From Pegoplata infirma (taxonomy: Eukaryota > Arthropoda > Insecta > Diptera > Anthomyiidae), in NCBI GenBank assembly GCA_963921195.1, contig OY992537.1, forward strand, positions 14,099,125 to 14,163,124: a DNA stretch of 64,000 bases. The letters run 5' to 3'. Made by a program: the position numbers and the translations under genes. Under the pieces are notes generated by a model. It was not told the DNA's origin and ran no database searches. It saw nothing but the letters and a program-made list of their open reading frames with translations. The first letter of the stretch is position 1. Every line of letters begins with the position of its first letter. This document shows positions 11,891 through 20,985 of the stretch, one piece after another.

Positions 11891-12285
11891 AATTATAGAT
11901 TATTCTACATATAATGAAGTATTACTATTCAAAAAATTAGCTGCGTAGGCCTGCGTAGCGATTTTTTAAAATTATTTTTGTAATTTTGGTCTTTCAATAA
12001 TTATAATTCTAAACCTAGGCAGCGATGAACGCGACTCACGTATATGTTGAGAATCACGAAGGATTGTTAGTAATTTGTTTTTAACATAGTAGAGCGTCGA
12101 AATCATGAAAAAAGTTCGTGCTGAATTAAAATTATTTTTGATTTTATGATTTTTAAATAACCGATTTAATCGCATTCAGTTGGTGAAAAAATTCTTAATA
12201 AAAATATTGTTATAAATAATAACAAATTTAATACTATAATTTGAATTGGTTAATAAACTCTTTGGTTTTTTTAAATTTGTTTGAC

Positions 12286-12927
12286 ATGTCATTTCAACGG
12301 AGAGAGATATTTGAAGTTTGGCGTAAATGCGACAGTGCTTCTGATCGGAACTCAACAGTTATCAATTATATCTTGTCCAAACTTGGAATTAACATCTGCA
12401 ACGAGAATGATAGCTATAAAAAACTAACTGTTAGTGTGCGAGATTTATGTAGTAAATTTAAATGTAGATGGGCCAGTGTTTCTCGCAATTTATATAGTTT
12501 TGAAAATCATTACAATACATGGTTGAATGAAAATATAGATTTTCTAGTAGAAGACGAAGAACCAGGACCGTCACAACCTCGAGGGCGTCCTTTAAAGACT
12601 TTTTTGGAAACGACAAAAAAATTCAAGAGGAGTCGTGTTTCGGATCTTGTACAAAATAACATCAAGGAATAATTATTGGTCGCTACGAAAGTAAGTCTGT
12701 TCAAATCTGGAAAGAGAGATGCAGCCCAATTATTAGATGAAATTAAAAAAACACCAAAAAGGGCTTTAAAGATGAAAAAAGCCGTATTTTACCCCTCTGA
12801 AGCACCGACATAATACACACCAGAAGAGGCAATGACACTATACATTGACAAAAGGTTAACTAAAAATTCGTATATGCTTATGCAATCAGGTGCTAAGACT
12901 CCTATTTTAGTTATATGCTGGATGTAG
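12286..12927 (+). pseudogene. Decayed transposon protein inside the Transib-like element
   Basis: From ATG 12286 the frame runs 128 codons to a TAA at 12670. It then continues meaningfully in the same frame through a second TAA at 12811 to a TAG at 12925. The first part has an N-terminal helical region (FEVWRKCD), a mid section and an acidic linker followed by a basic RGRPLKTFLETTKKFKRSR stretch. The readthrough part contains KRDAAQLLDEIKKTPKRA and YTPEEAMTLYIDKRLTKNSY, which read like a continuing protein, so the stops are mutations. I recall similar uncharacterised transposon-associated proteins in insects and cnidarians but cannot assign a function. No catalytic core is present. A longer start from a TTG at 12241 has no support. 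Confidence 0.65.
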
Positions 12928-14334
12928 GGTATATGTCCAAATGTTATCAGATTTCACTTACAATATTTGATAACCCCATTTACTTTTCAAAAAGTATAAA
13001 ATTCTTATTTTAAACATAACTTTCCACAGCTAACAGGTACAAAAACAAATACTCCTGAGGTAGTCGTATATAACACCTTTTGGGGTACCCTGTATTGAAA
13101 AACAGTTTCTTATTATTCATTATACAAAAAGCTCATATCCTTCGCTATAAAATCTCCAAATATTGTTATCGGATCAGACCAATAGTTTAGAAGATATGAT
13201 TTTTTTCCCGCCAGATTGGTGTTTTTTCCCACTGTGCAGGGGCCCCTTAGAGCTCTTATATGACTCATAAAAGATTCTGAAAAATATATGTTCATAATCT
13301 TTTCTGAGTCCTTTTAGACTCTTTTATGAATGTTAAAAAAAAAATATTTTGAATTTTTTACATACCCGAGTAAAAATTAATACATATAATTTTACATTAT
13401 TTGATGTATGTATATATAGCCATATGAAATAATATGTTTTCATATCAAACAAAGTACATAATTATATCTCGCATTGAGTTTTTCCAAATTTTTTAAATGG
13501 AGTTATATAAAATTACATCTAATGATAACCATATTAATATATAAATACATGTGGGAGACATAATCATATGTGACACATATAACTTAATCTGATTGCATAC
13601 ATATTTATATGTGACTTAATATCAAATAACGTATACGAGCATATTTAAAAAAAATCCAATATCATTATATATATAATTATATATGACTTACAAGAAACCA
13701 TTTAAAATTATATATGACTTACAAGAAACCATTTAAAACTATATATGGTTCCATCTTAAAAAACGAAAAAAAAAAATTTTCAAATATAATTATATATGGT
13801 CGCACATATAACTCTATATACAGTTATATAAAACAATACATGGCATCAAACATTTATTTTTTTAATATTATCAAAGATATAATTATAAATGGCTTATGAG
13901 ATACCGTATATAGTTTTGTAAGGTACCATATAAATACAATTTTTTTTTAAACTCTATATATAATTTTAAATGGTGGCACATGTAACGCCATATAAAATGT
14001 TATACAATTGTATAAGGTAAAAAATATTTTTTTCTTTCACAATATTTTATATATAATTATGCATACTTTTATATGACAGTATTTCAATATTTTTTTTTAA
14101 TGTTGCATCATATATATTTTTATTTAAGTATACAAGAGAGCTTGTATAATTATATATGATTCTCAAAGCACCTAAAATCAGTCAAAAAAAAAATATATAT
14201 AAATTCTATAAATTTTTAAATAGAAAAAAATCTGTTTAATCCATTGTATTTTAAAACTTAAAAAAATGCATATTGGATTTTAAAAGTTAAATTTTTAAAA
14301 AATGCATATTACTTAAATAGTTGTGTGTAACTTT

Positions 14335-14880
14335 ATATAAGATCATATAAGATAATATATGATGCTTGGGGACCCCGAGTTCGATTCCCGGCTCAACCCA
14401 GAAAAAAACTATTTTTTTTTAATTTTTTAAAAAAGAAAATATGTTTTTAAAGCTTTTTGTTTTTTCTAAACTTAAAAATATTGAATAATTAAATTTTTAT
14501 GATAAAATCTAAAAATAAATATTATTTATTTATAGTTATATAATTTTATATATTACATCATATAAGTTAATATATGGTTCCTAGGGACCCTGGGTTCGAT
14601 CCCCGGCTGAGCTAAGAAAAAAAGTTGTTTTTTTTTTATTTTTTTTTTAAAGAAAATATGTTTTAGAAGCTTTAATTGTTTACTAAACTTAAAAATATTG
14701 ATTAATTTATTTTTTATGATAATATTTAGAAATAAATATTATTTATATATAGTAATATAACTTTCTATATTGCATCATATATGATAATATATAATTCTTG
14801 AGGACCCTGAGTTCGATTCCCGACTAAGTCAAGAAAAAAATAATTTTTTTTTAATTTTTTTTTTAATCTAAATGATTTTT
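14335..14880 (+). repeat. Three tandem 216-bp units with tRNA T-arm-like cores
   Basis: The motif GAGTTCGATTCCCGG or GGGTTCGATCCCCGG recurs with ttcgat starting at 14380, 14595 and 14812 (spacings 215 and 217). Each is preceded by a TCATATA...ATATATG block and GGGACCC or AGGACCC. The T arm can pair (for example CTGGG with CCCGG), and the B-box consensus GGTTCGATYCC is nearly met. No full cloverleaf is seen. They are probably relics of a tRNA-derived segment amplified inside the element. Confidence 0.7.
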
Positions 14881-15647
14881 TAATGCGTTTTCGTTTTTCA
14901 AATTTAAAAAAAAATAAAATCCCTGAATTTTAACAAAAATATTTCAAAAATAATTATACTTTGATATAATTATATATTATTTAATCCGAAGAAAAAAATA
15001 TTTTAAAACTTTAATGTTTAACCATCAATATCTCTGGTTTTAAGAGAGCTAAAGTCCTCAGATCAAGCTCAAATCAAAGCTTTATTTGTTGCCAATAATT
15101 AAAAGTGTATTTGGTTTGAACTTATGTTAGCAATATTTTCAGATAAAATTATTTTTGTCTGAAAAAACTTCCGAAAAAAACTTAAAACTCATTATTTGGC
15201 CGTTGGTGAGTAAAAAAGTTTATACATGTTTTATACCATCTTAAAGGTATTTTTATTAAATATACAACAGCAGAAAGAAAATTTGGATCCGATGAAAAAT
15301 GTGAAGCTCATAAGCCAAAAACCGTTTTTACTTTAAAGCTTTATAACTTGGAAAATTAAGAGCATTGCAAGATGAAAATCATGTTGTTAAACTCAGTATT
15401 AAACCCCCTATTAGCTCAGCAAATAAACTAAAAAAAAAAAAAAATCACAAATTTTAGCAAAAATTTTCTAAGTCTTTTTTAAAATTTTGTTCAAATTCAA
15501 GTCGAATATAATTTGATGCAATCATATACACGATAAGATAAACTGGATTTAATTATATATAAGTTAAACTTGATATAATTATATATGATAAACTATTTTC
15601 TAAGTTTTTTTAAAACATAGTCTTTTAAAGTTGTCATTTATTAACAA

Positions 15648-15730
15648 CGTCCGCTGGGTCAGAGGGTAGAGATTGCGATTACAAAACAGTTGGTAGCTGT
15701 TCGATTCCCCCGCCGCTCGAAGTTTTTTTT
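15648..15730 (+). pseudogene. tRNA-like segment inside the CCCGAG element
   Basis: GGGTCAGAGGGTAGAGA resembles a D arm and A box. TGTTCGATTCCCCC resembles a B box and is followed by a T run that would end RNA polymerase III transcription. I could not fold a convincing acceptor or anticodon arm, so this is a tRNA-related fossil at best. Confidence 0.35.
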
Positions 15731-16864
15731 TTTTTTTAAATAAATTTTAATTATATATATTTATATCTTAATATTGAAAAAAATTGTTTGGATAAAACTT
15801 TATCAGTTCTAAAAATAGATTTTATTGTTCGGATTAAATTATATATAGTTCTAAAAATAGATTTTTTTTTTCGGATAAAATTTTATCTAAAGTTTTTTGT
15901 AATATTTTTTTTTTCTTTCGTATGAAATTTTATCTTTTTTTATCCAGCTAAAAAAATCTTTTTTTTTTTGTCTTGGTCCAATAAGATCCAACCATTTTTC
16001 GGATGAAATTGTATCCCACCGATTAAAACTGATCTAATTAGATAAACCCACTTTTCGGATCAAATTGTATCCGTCCGGTTAAAACTGATCTAATCTTAGC
16101 GATCCATTTTTCGGATCAGTGCTGATCTTTCAAATCTCGGATCTATCAACAGATCTGGAATAATATAAGAACATATATTGCTCCATACAAAAATTTTTAC
16201 TCGGGTAACCATAATTAAGAGTCAAATACGAATTTTTCAGGACTCCAAATTTAGTGCGTTCTATTAATATTTTTGAGCCTTGAGAGTCACAATTTATGAA
16301 GGCTCAGAAAATTGTACACAGTAAGCAAATATCAAACACCGGTGCATGCTCGACAATATATGACGGATTGGATCTATATGTGGTAAGATATTTTATTAGT
16401 GCAGCAAATACAACATTTAGTGAAAAATTATTCTATGTTGCCAACTTACATATTTAAGTGAATACCGGGTGGAATTTTCATAATGGCGACCAAGTCAAAG
16501 AATGGTCTGATTTTAAGTGGTTACCAAGCTAAAAACAAAATTTTAATCGAATATCTCATATTTTCATATAATTAAGCCGTATTTAATTGTAACCGTTTAC
16601 ATAGACTGAAGGACGGACACGCTAAGTCAACTCAAATAGTGATTCTGAATCGGTCGGTATACTAAAAGGTTGGTCTAGGACAAATATTTCGGGTATTTAC
16701 AGAAGAAAAACTGGTGCCTTTTGTATTTTTTAACTAATTAAGAAAATCTTGAAAAAACTTCATTATTTTCCAAAAAATCTTGAAATCTGTTTAGCACCTC
16801 AAAAAACTTGCAAAAAAAGGGAAATCTTAACATATGGCAACACTGCCTATGAAAGACCTGCCAG

Positions 16865-16973
16865 TTTACAGAAGGCGAACGATACACACGAATTTTACAT
16901 GTATTTTGTTGTAGTTACAATACCAAAACACATGCAAAATTTTCGTTCGTGTGTATCGTTCGCCCTCTGTAAA
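16865..16973. mobile_element. 109-bp palindromic MITE with TTTACAGA ends
   Basis: Its arms TTTACAGAAGGCGAACGATA and the inverted copy enclose ATGTATTTTGTTGTAGTTAC. The flanks CTGCCAG and CTCCCAG agree at 6 of 7 positions. A relative at 20236-20338 shares the loop ATGTATTTTGTTATTGTAAC but has different arms. The frame spanning 16749-16991 is incidental. Confidence 0.75.
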
Positions 16974-16984
16974 CTCCCAGTTAG

Positions 16985-17400
16985 ATTCTAAAACATGTTT
17001 CGTATACAAAAAGTTTCAGATTCTGAGACATGTTTCGTAAAGAAAAAGACTCAGATGACGAGACATTTTTCGTACAAAAAATTCGTAGATTCTGAGACGT
17101 TTTTCGTGTAGAAAAAGTCGTATTGTTAAATTTTTTTATACTTTTTTCTTACAAAAACCAATCTCAAATTCTGAGACATTTTTCGCACAAAAATATTAGC
17201 AGACTCAATAACATTTTTTGTAAAGAAATTGTCGTAGATTCGTAGACATTTTTCGTTAAGAAAAAATTTTAGATCCTGAGACATTTTTTATATAGAAAAA
17301 ATTTAGATTCTGAGACATTTTTCGCACAGAAAAACTTTCAGATTCTGAGACATTTTTCGTATAGGCAATGTCTCTGATTCTGAGATAGAAAATATCATGG
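16985..17400 (+). repeat. 35-bp minisatellite array C (right)
   Basis: Degenerate units of the 35-bp repeat in the same orientation as 6140-6702. They are bounded on the left by the core element and on the right by AT-rich sequence leading into the CTGGGCAC end of the outer hAT. Confidence 0.9.
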
Positions 17401-17615
17401 TTTTATTAAGTAAAGAAAAATTACCTCGAGCTAGAATATCCCTCATGAAAATATTTTTTTTTTGTTTCTTTGTCTTAAAACAGGTAATAATATGAGTTTA
17501 ATTTGTACCAAAAAAAAAAAAAAATTTTGTCATGCGACTTTTACCTTTCCAGCGGGACCCCAAATTATTGTGTGCCCAGGCCCCCGCCTTACCTTAAAGC
17601 GTCCCTGTCGAAGAG

Positions 17616-18695
17616 TCTACTTTTAATTTGGAGATTCTTTTTTTAATTCAAACATTCCATTTGTAATTGAAGACTCTACTTAATTTGTACTTCGAAAATT
17701 CCAATTGTTAAATTTTTTTGACAAGATTTTTGAGATCAGCGGGTGCTAATAACTCTAGAAAATTACCTTTTTCTCAAAAAAAGAATTGAATCTTGGTCCA
17801 AAATGTGTTAAATATCCACAAAATGTTGTCCAACTTTTTTTAAGATATCGATATTTTTACTGGTCAAATTTATTTAAAAATTTCAATTTCTTAATATTTT
17901 TGAAACAATCTCCATTTTGAAAAATTTATTACTCAACACCATCTTGACTTAAAATTGGTGTGCAAGTTGCATTTAACACGTATTAAAAAATATCCAAAAA
18001 TTAAATAAATCGAAGGTGGTCGGGTCAGAAAGTGCCCGATTTGGCATGGAATGCCACGTATACTTTATGGGTTCCTATTTCGAGGTGTTACAAACGAAAT
18101 GACAAACTTGTATATAATACCCTCGATCACTAGAGTAGAGGGTATAGAAATAAACGTATTTTAATTACAGTAAAACTTGATTTCTTTATTTACAATTGGA
18201 ACGGCAAGCGATGTCGAGAAATTGTACAGATTGTGTTAGACATAAAATACTTACTTGAAACATTGAAATTTTAGTCCAGCGAAACATTAAACAAATATTT
18301 TGCAGATTAAAATGTTCGGATACTTTAACAACAGTTGTTTTTAATTTTCAAATACACTTAATTTTTTTAACACAAACTCTTACCTAAAACTGCATAGTGG
18401 TTTGTGAAGTTAATGAATTTCTGATATTTACTTGTAAACATGTTTTAAATAACATCGTTTGCATTTTGTCGATCTTATTGTGACTCAATACTTGTTTGTT
18501 TTCAAATCTATCTATAGCTCACATTAAATTACTGACACACATTACACTAACAAAAAAAACACTGTTCATTAGGGCGTTCCATATTTTCGAAAATATAAAT
18601 TTTAAAACTTTTAAGATTTGATGTGTAAAACTTGTTTTAATCTGTACTGCTTTAGATCAAAAATGGAACATTTCAAAAAACTAAATGGTAATAAA
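17616..18695. other. AT-rich DNA with one dispersed repeat fragment
   Basis: Most of this stretch shows nothing recognisable. Around 18055-18150 is a minus-strand fragment of the TATACCCTCCAC family, with the 'cataaagtata' complement, the GTCATTTCGTTTGTA complement and terminal TAGAGGGTAT. Target sequence next to 17616 contains near-repeats of TTTTAATTTGGAG / TTCGAA motifs. Confidence 0.5.
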
Positions 18696-19450
18696 ACAAG
18701 TAGAAAAATTAAATTCGACTAGGCCGAATCCATGAATACCCTCCAAAATGCCCTTTTGAAGTGGTAATAAGTTTTTTAAAGTGAAAAAATTAACAGTTTT
18801 GATAAAGTAGAAATATTTTATTTCAAGTAAAAACTTTTTCTTAGTAATTTTTGAGAAAAAAAAATTGAGCAAATTTTTTTTGAGTGTAAAATTTTTCTTC
18901 AGTGTAAATTTTTTTTCGATTGTATTTTTTTTTTTTTTGTAGTGTAAAAATATTTTTAAGTGACAAAAATACTTTTGTAAAATATTTTTCTGACTTACCA
19001 ATGTCTTTAAAATTTGTTTAACCGGTTTTCAACTCTTGAATTTAAGGTGAAAACAATCTGAAATTCACGTCGAAATCCATGAATACCCTCCACAATGTCC
19101 TTTTGAAGTGGTAATAAGTTTTCTAAAGTGAAAAAAAATTAACAATTTTGATTAAGTAGAAATATTTTATTTCGAGTAAAAACTTTTTTTAGTAATTTTT
19201 GAGAAAATATAAATTGACCAAATTTTTTTTCAGTGTAAAATTTTTTACGATTGTAATTTTTTTTTCTTTTTGTTGTGTAAAAATATTTTTAAGTGACAAA
19301 AATACTTTTGTAAAATATTTTTCTGACTTACCAATGTCTTTAAAATTTGTTTAACGGGTTTTCAACTCGTGAACTTAAGGTGAAAACAATCTGAAATTCA
19401 CGGTTTTCTTAATAACTTTTGAACCACCACTGGACCGATTTGGCTGAAAT
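18696..19450 (-). repeat. Dispersed repeat with 347-bp tandem duplication
   Basis: On the minus strand it ends with a GGAGGGTATTCATGGATTCG block and an ACTTGTTTTAT terminus, like the TATACCCTCCAC family. The block starting AAATCCATGAATACCCTCC at 18727 is repeated at 19073, a tandem duplication of about 347 bp. The two units differ by scattered substitutions and small indels. The minus-strand frame 18681-19001 is low-complexity and non-genic. Confidence 0.75.
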
Positions 19451-19733
19451 TTAATACTAAGCAAACCAGGGGAACAGGGGAACATTTGCTTAGTAAAATG
19501 TCATTTTTTCATTAATTAGCGAGTTACTCTTGAACTGTTAACATTACCTCGTTCCTTAAAATTACCCTATAGTAACAAATTAGTTACAGGGTAAAACTTT
19601 CAAAAATTTTAATATATACTCAATTTTAGCATTTGGACTTAAATGAACACAATTGGGTTATGTGTGTTTAATTTTCAACTTTCAAAAAATGAGAGTCGCC
19701 CTATTGCTTATATTAACACACCACTATCGTATC
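19451..19733. other. AT-rich DNA, host of the next hAT
   Basis: No gene recognised. It contains GTAACAAATTAGTTACAGGG, a short inverted motif. The sequence continues after 20423, on the other side of the hAT. Confidence 0.4.
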
Positions 19734-19986
19734 CAGGGATGGAAAAGTTAGTACTTTAGTACTTTTTTCAGTACTTTTACACTCTCAAAGATACCGTAGT
19801 ATCCCCGCGACTGATTTAGTACCTTTTCTATACCAGACGAATTCATAAATTTGTTCAACCAAATCTAAAAAAAATCTGAAAATCAACCGAATTTCAAAGA
19901 AAAATTGCTTCTAAAGCTTTAAATAAATGATATTTTTAATTTTGGTCAACCTTTATTGGAGTTTTCTCTAAAAAAATAGTAGTATT

Positions 19987-20159
19987 TTTTCCAATTTTTA
20001 TTTACAACTCATTTTAAATAATTTTAACCTAACCGAGAACTGGTAACAATGACCGTCGTCTCGTTGTAGCGAAATCGACCAAGGGTTTTGGTGGGAATCG
20101 AACCCACGACTCCCTGCTTCATAGGCTAGCACGCTACCAACTAGCCTACAGGGGCCCCC
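19987..20159 (-). mobile_element. tRNA-derived SINE, copy 2 (uninterrupted)
   Basis: The minus-strand order is a GC-rich 5' end, A-box-like TAGGCTAGTTGG (complement of 20137-20148), B box GGTTCGATTCC (complement of 20094-20104), a body with AAACCCTTGGTCGATTTCG and a short AT tail. It matches copy 1 through the whole length and provides the empty site for the Transib-like insertion. The minus-strand frame across it is incidental. Confidence 0.87.
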
Positions 20160-20235
20160 TAAAAAAAATAGTAGTAAATAAATGGATAAGGATGTCCTCA
20201 ATTTAATAACTTTTTTATTAAATTGTGCCCATTTT

Positions 20236-20338
20236 CTGTACGACGAACGTCATTCGTCTGTGACGAATTTGCATGTATTTTGTTATTGTAACAAAAGACA
20301 CTCAAATTCGTCACAGACGAATGACGTTCGTCGTACAG
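20236..20338. mobile_element. 103-bp palindromic MITE with CTGTACGACGAACG ends
   Basis: The arms CTGTACGACGAACGTCATTC and their inverted copy are essentially perfect over about 35 bp. They enclose ATGTATTTTGTTATTGTAAC, the loop shared with 16865-16973. No clear target duplication is seen. Confidence 0.75.
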
Positions 20339-20423
20339 GAACTGGATATTAATTTTTTTTAGTACCGTCGAGGGCGAAAAAGTACCATTTCAAAATTACG
20401 ATTTTCCATCCCTGATCGTATCA

Positions 20424-20985
20424 TTAAATAAACCAACAACACTAACAATACACAAGTATGACGTACCCTAAAAATATTATTTTCTTAAAATAAATTTATT
20501 TATTTCTGCCTGAATTTGTTTTCTCGTTGAGTAATATTTTAGTTATTTCTCTTACTAATTCCCACTGTGTCTATTTCATTGTTTATTAATATAGTTTAGT
20601 TTTGACTATGAAAAATTAAGACTATACTTCACAGGATCATTTCTGTAGTCAGTCTTCATATTACTTCATTGCAAAATGAAAAATACCACATCCGCGATGA
20701 CGAGGTATATCGTTTTATCTGTAGCGTGAGGTTTTGAACTTTGTCTTTATTATGATTTGCACCACGGTGTTAATCATTGGGATAATGTTTCTTCGATGAT
20801 CGCTCGGTTTAAAACGGATAAAACGACTTCTGAGTGGCTGACAACTTTTTAAATAAATCAATTTCAAAAATACTTCAACATAAAAATGATAGATCAGAAG
20901 CACGATCCAGAAAAAATTGCTTAAATTCTCTATAGACCAAAAAAAGTGCTAGATTTTTTTTTAATTTTGTCTTTTATTAAATCAA
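20424..20985. other. Unassigned DNA
   Basis: No gene or repeat recognised. The minus-strand 62-codon frame at 20715-20903 has no recognisable domain. Confidence 0.4.

Larger units (their letters stand above)
10686..13236. mobile_element. Transib-like DNA transposon with CACAGTG ends
   Basis: The TIRs start CACAGTGGGAAAAA on both sides and agree at 29 of 33 positions (left continues TTGCCAATCTAGCGGGAAA, right ACACCAATCTGGCGGGAAA). An exact 5-bp duplication CAGGG (10681-10685 and 13237-13241) lies inside a SINE whose intact copy shows the empty site. GC-rich 5-bp duplications and a CACNNTG heptamer are hallmarks of Transib, the relative of RAG1. The superfamily call rests on the ends. A decayed ORF (12286-12927) lies inside, and an AT-rich MITE at 11117-11890 interrupts it. 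Confidence 0.7.
10521..13247 (-). mobile_element. tRNA-derived SINE, copy 1 (interrupted by Transib-like element)
   Basis: On the minus strand the head has an A-box-like TAGGTTAGTTGG (complement of 10669-10680) and a B box GGTTCGATTCC (complement of 10627-10637). These are followed by a conserved body with AAACCCTTGGTCGATTT and CGAGACGACGGTC, and a short A/T-rich tail. The SINE is 10521-10685 plus 13242-13247. The intervening 2551 bp are a later insertion near its 5' end. Copy 2, uninterrupted, is at 19987-20159. The tRNA of origin cannot be named safely. Confidence 0.85.
13375..16205. mobile_element. CCCGAGTAAAAAT element, long copy (2.8 kb)
   Basis: Left end CCCGAGTAAAAATT; right end AATTTTTACTCGGG. 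A TA dinucleotide flanks each side. The interior is very AT-rich with many TATATAATTATATATG motifs. It also holds three 216-bp tandem units carrying tRNA-like B boxes, another tRNA-like segment near 15648, and a right-hand zone of TTTTCGGATCAAATTG / GATCTAAT motifs. A 689-bp copy is at 38063-38751 and a 52-bp relative at 55845-55896. It has no coding frame. Confidence 0.85.
10185..16845. mobile_element. hAT-type element with CAGTGTTGCCATAT ends (6.66 kb with nested insertions)
   Basis: Left terminus CAGTGTTGCCATAT; right terminus ATATGGCAACACTG. An exact 8-bp duplication CCTATGAA is at 10177-10184 and 16846-16853. Its own sequence appears to be only 10185-10520, 13247-13372 and 16208-16845, carrying GACTCATAAAAGAGTC-like motifs. 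The rest is a SINE, a Transib-like element and a 2.8-kb CCCGAG element. No hAT transposase is visible. Confidence 0.92.
6703..16984. mobile_element. Palindromic core element, split by four later insertions
   Basis: After removing nested insertions (6973-7247, 7442-10064, 10185-16845, 16865-16973), a short element of roughly 600 bp remains with inverted ends. AGGTCTTTAACAGGGCAC and GCTGCCCAATCTCA on the left match AGACCT / GTGCCCTATGAAAG and GAGATTGGGCAGC on the right. A related core, also with inverted ends, lies at 21365-21900. Short minus-strand reading frames inside (6666-7128) show no domain. Confidence 0.55.
6001..17607. mobile_element. Outer hAT-like composite element (11.6 kb with nested insertions)
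   Basis: The left end reads CAGTTCCGTTTTAACC and the right end, inverted, CAGGGACGCTTTAAGG. Both continue into a CTGGGCAC / GGGGNCCC stretch. The flanks are TCGAAGTG (5993-6000) and TCGAAGAG (17608-17615), agreeing at 7 of 8 bases, as expected for hAT target duplications. Just inside each end are 35-bp minisatellite arrays in the same orientation. Most of the length is later insertions: a palindromic core, two hATs, a SINE, a Transib-like element and several MITEs. No transposase was found. Confidence 0.65.
19734..20415. mobile_element. hAT-type element with CAGGGATGGAAAA ends
   Basis: Left end CAGGGATGGAAAA; right end TTTTCCATCCCTG. An exact 8-bp duplication ATCGTATC is at 19726-19733 and 20416-20423. 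Subterminal AGTACTTTT motifs recur on both sides. The 682-bp element carries a tRNA-derived SINE and a 103-bp palindromic MITE. It has no transposase. Confidence 0.93.

Noticed and set aside
16985..17400. Minisatellite arrays at 6140 and 16985 as terminal inverted repeats of one element
   Set aside because: Both arrays have the same orientation. They are one array split by an insertion, not inverted ends.
18681..19001. 106-codon Lys/Phe-rich frame
   Set aside because: Homopolymer-driven translation of a tandemly duplicated dispersed repeat.
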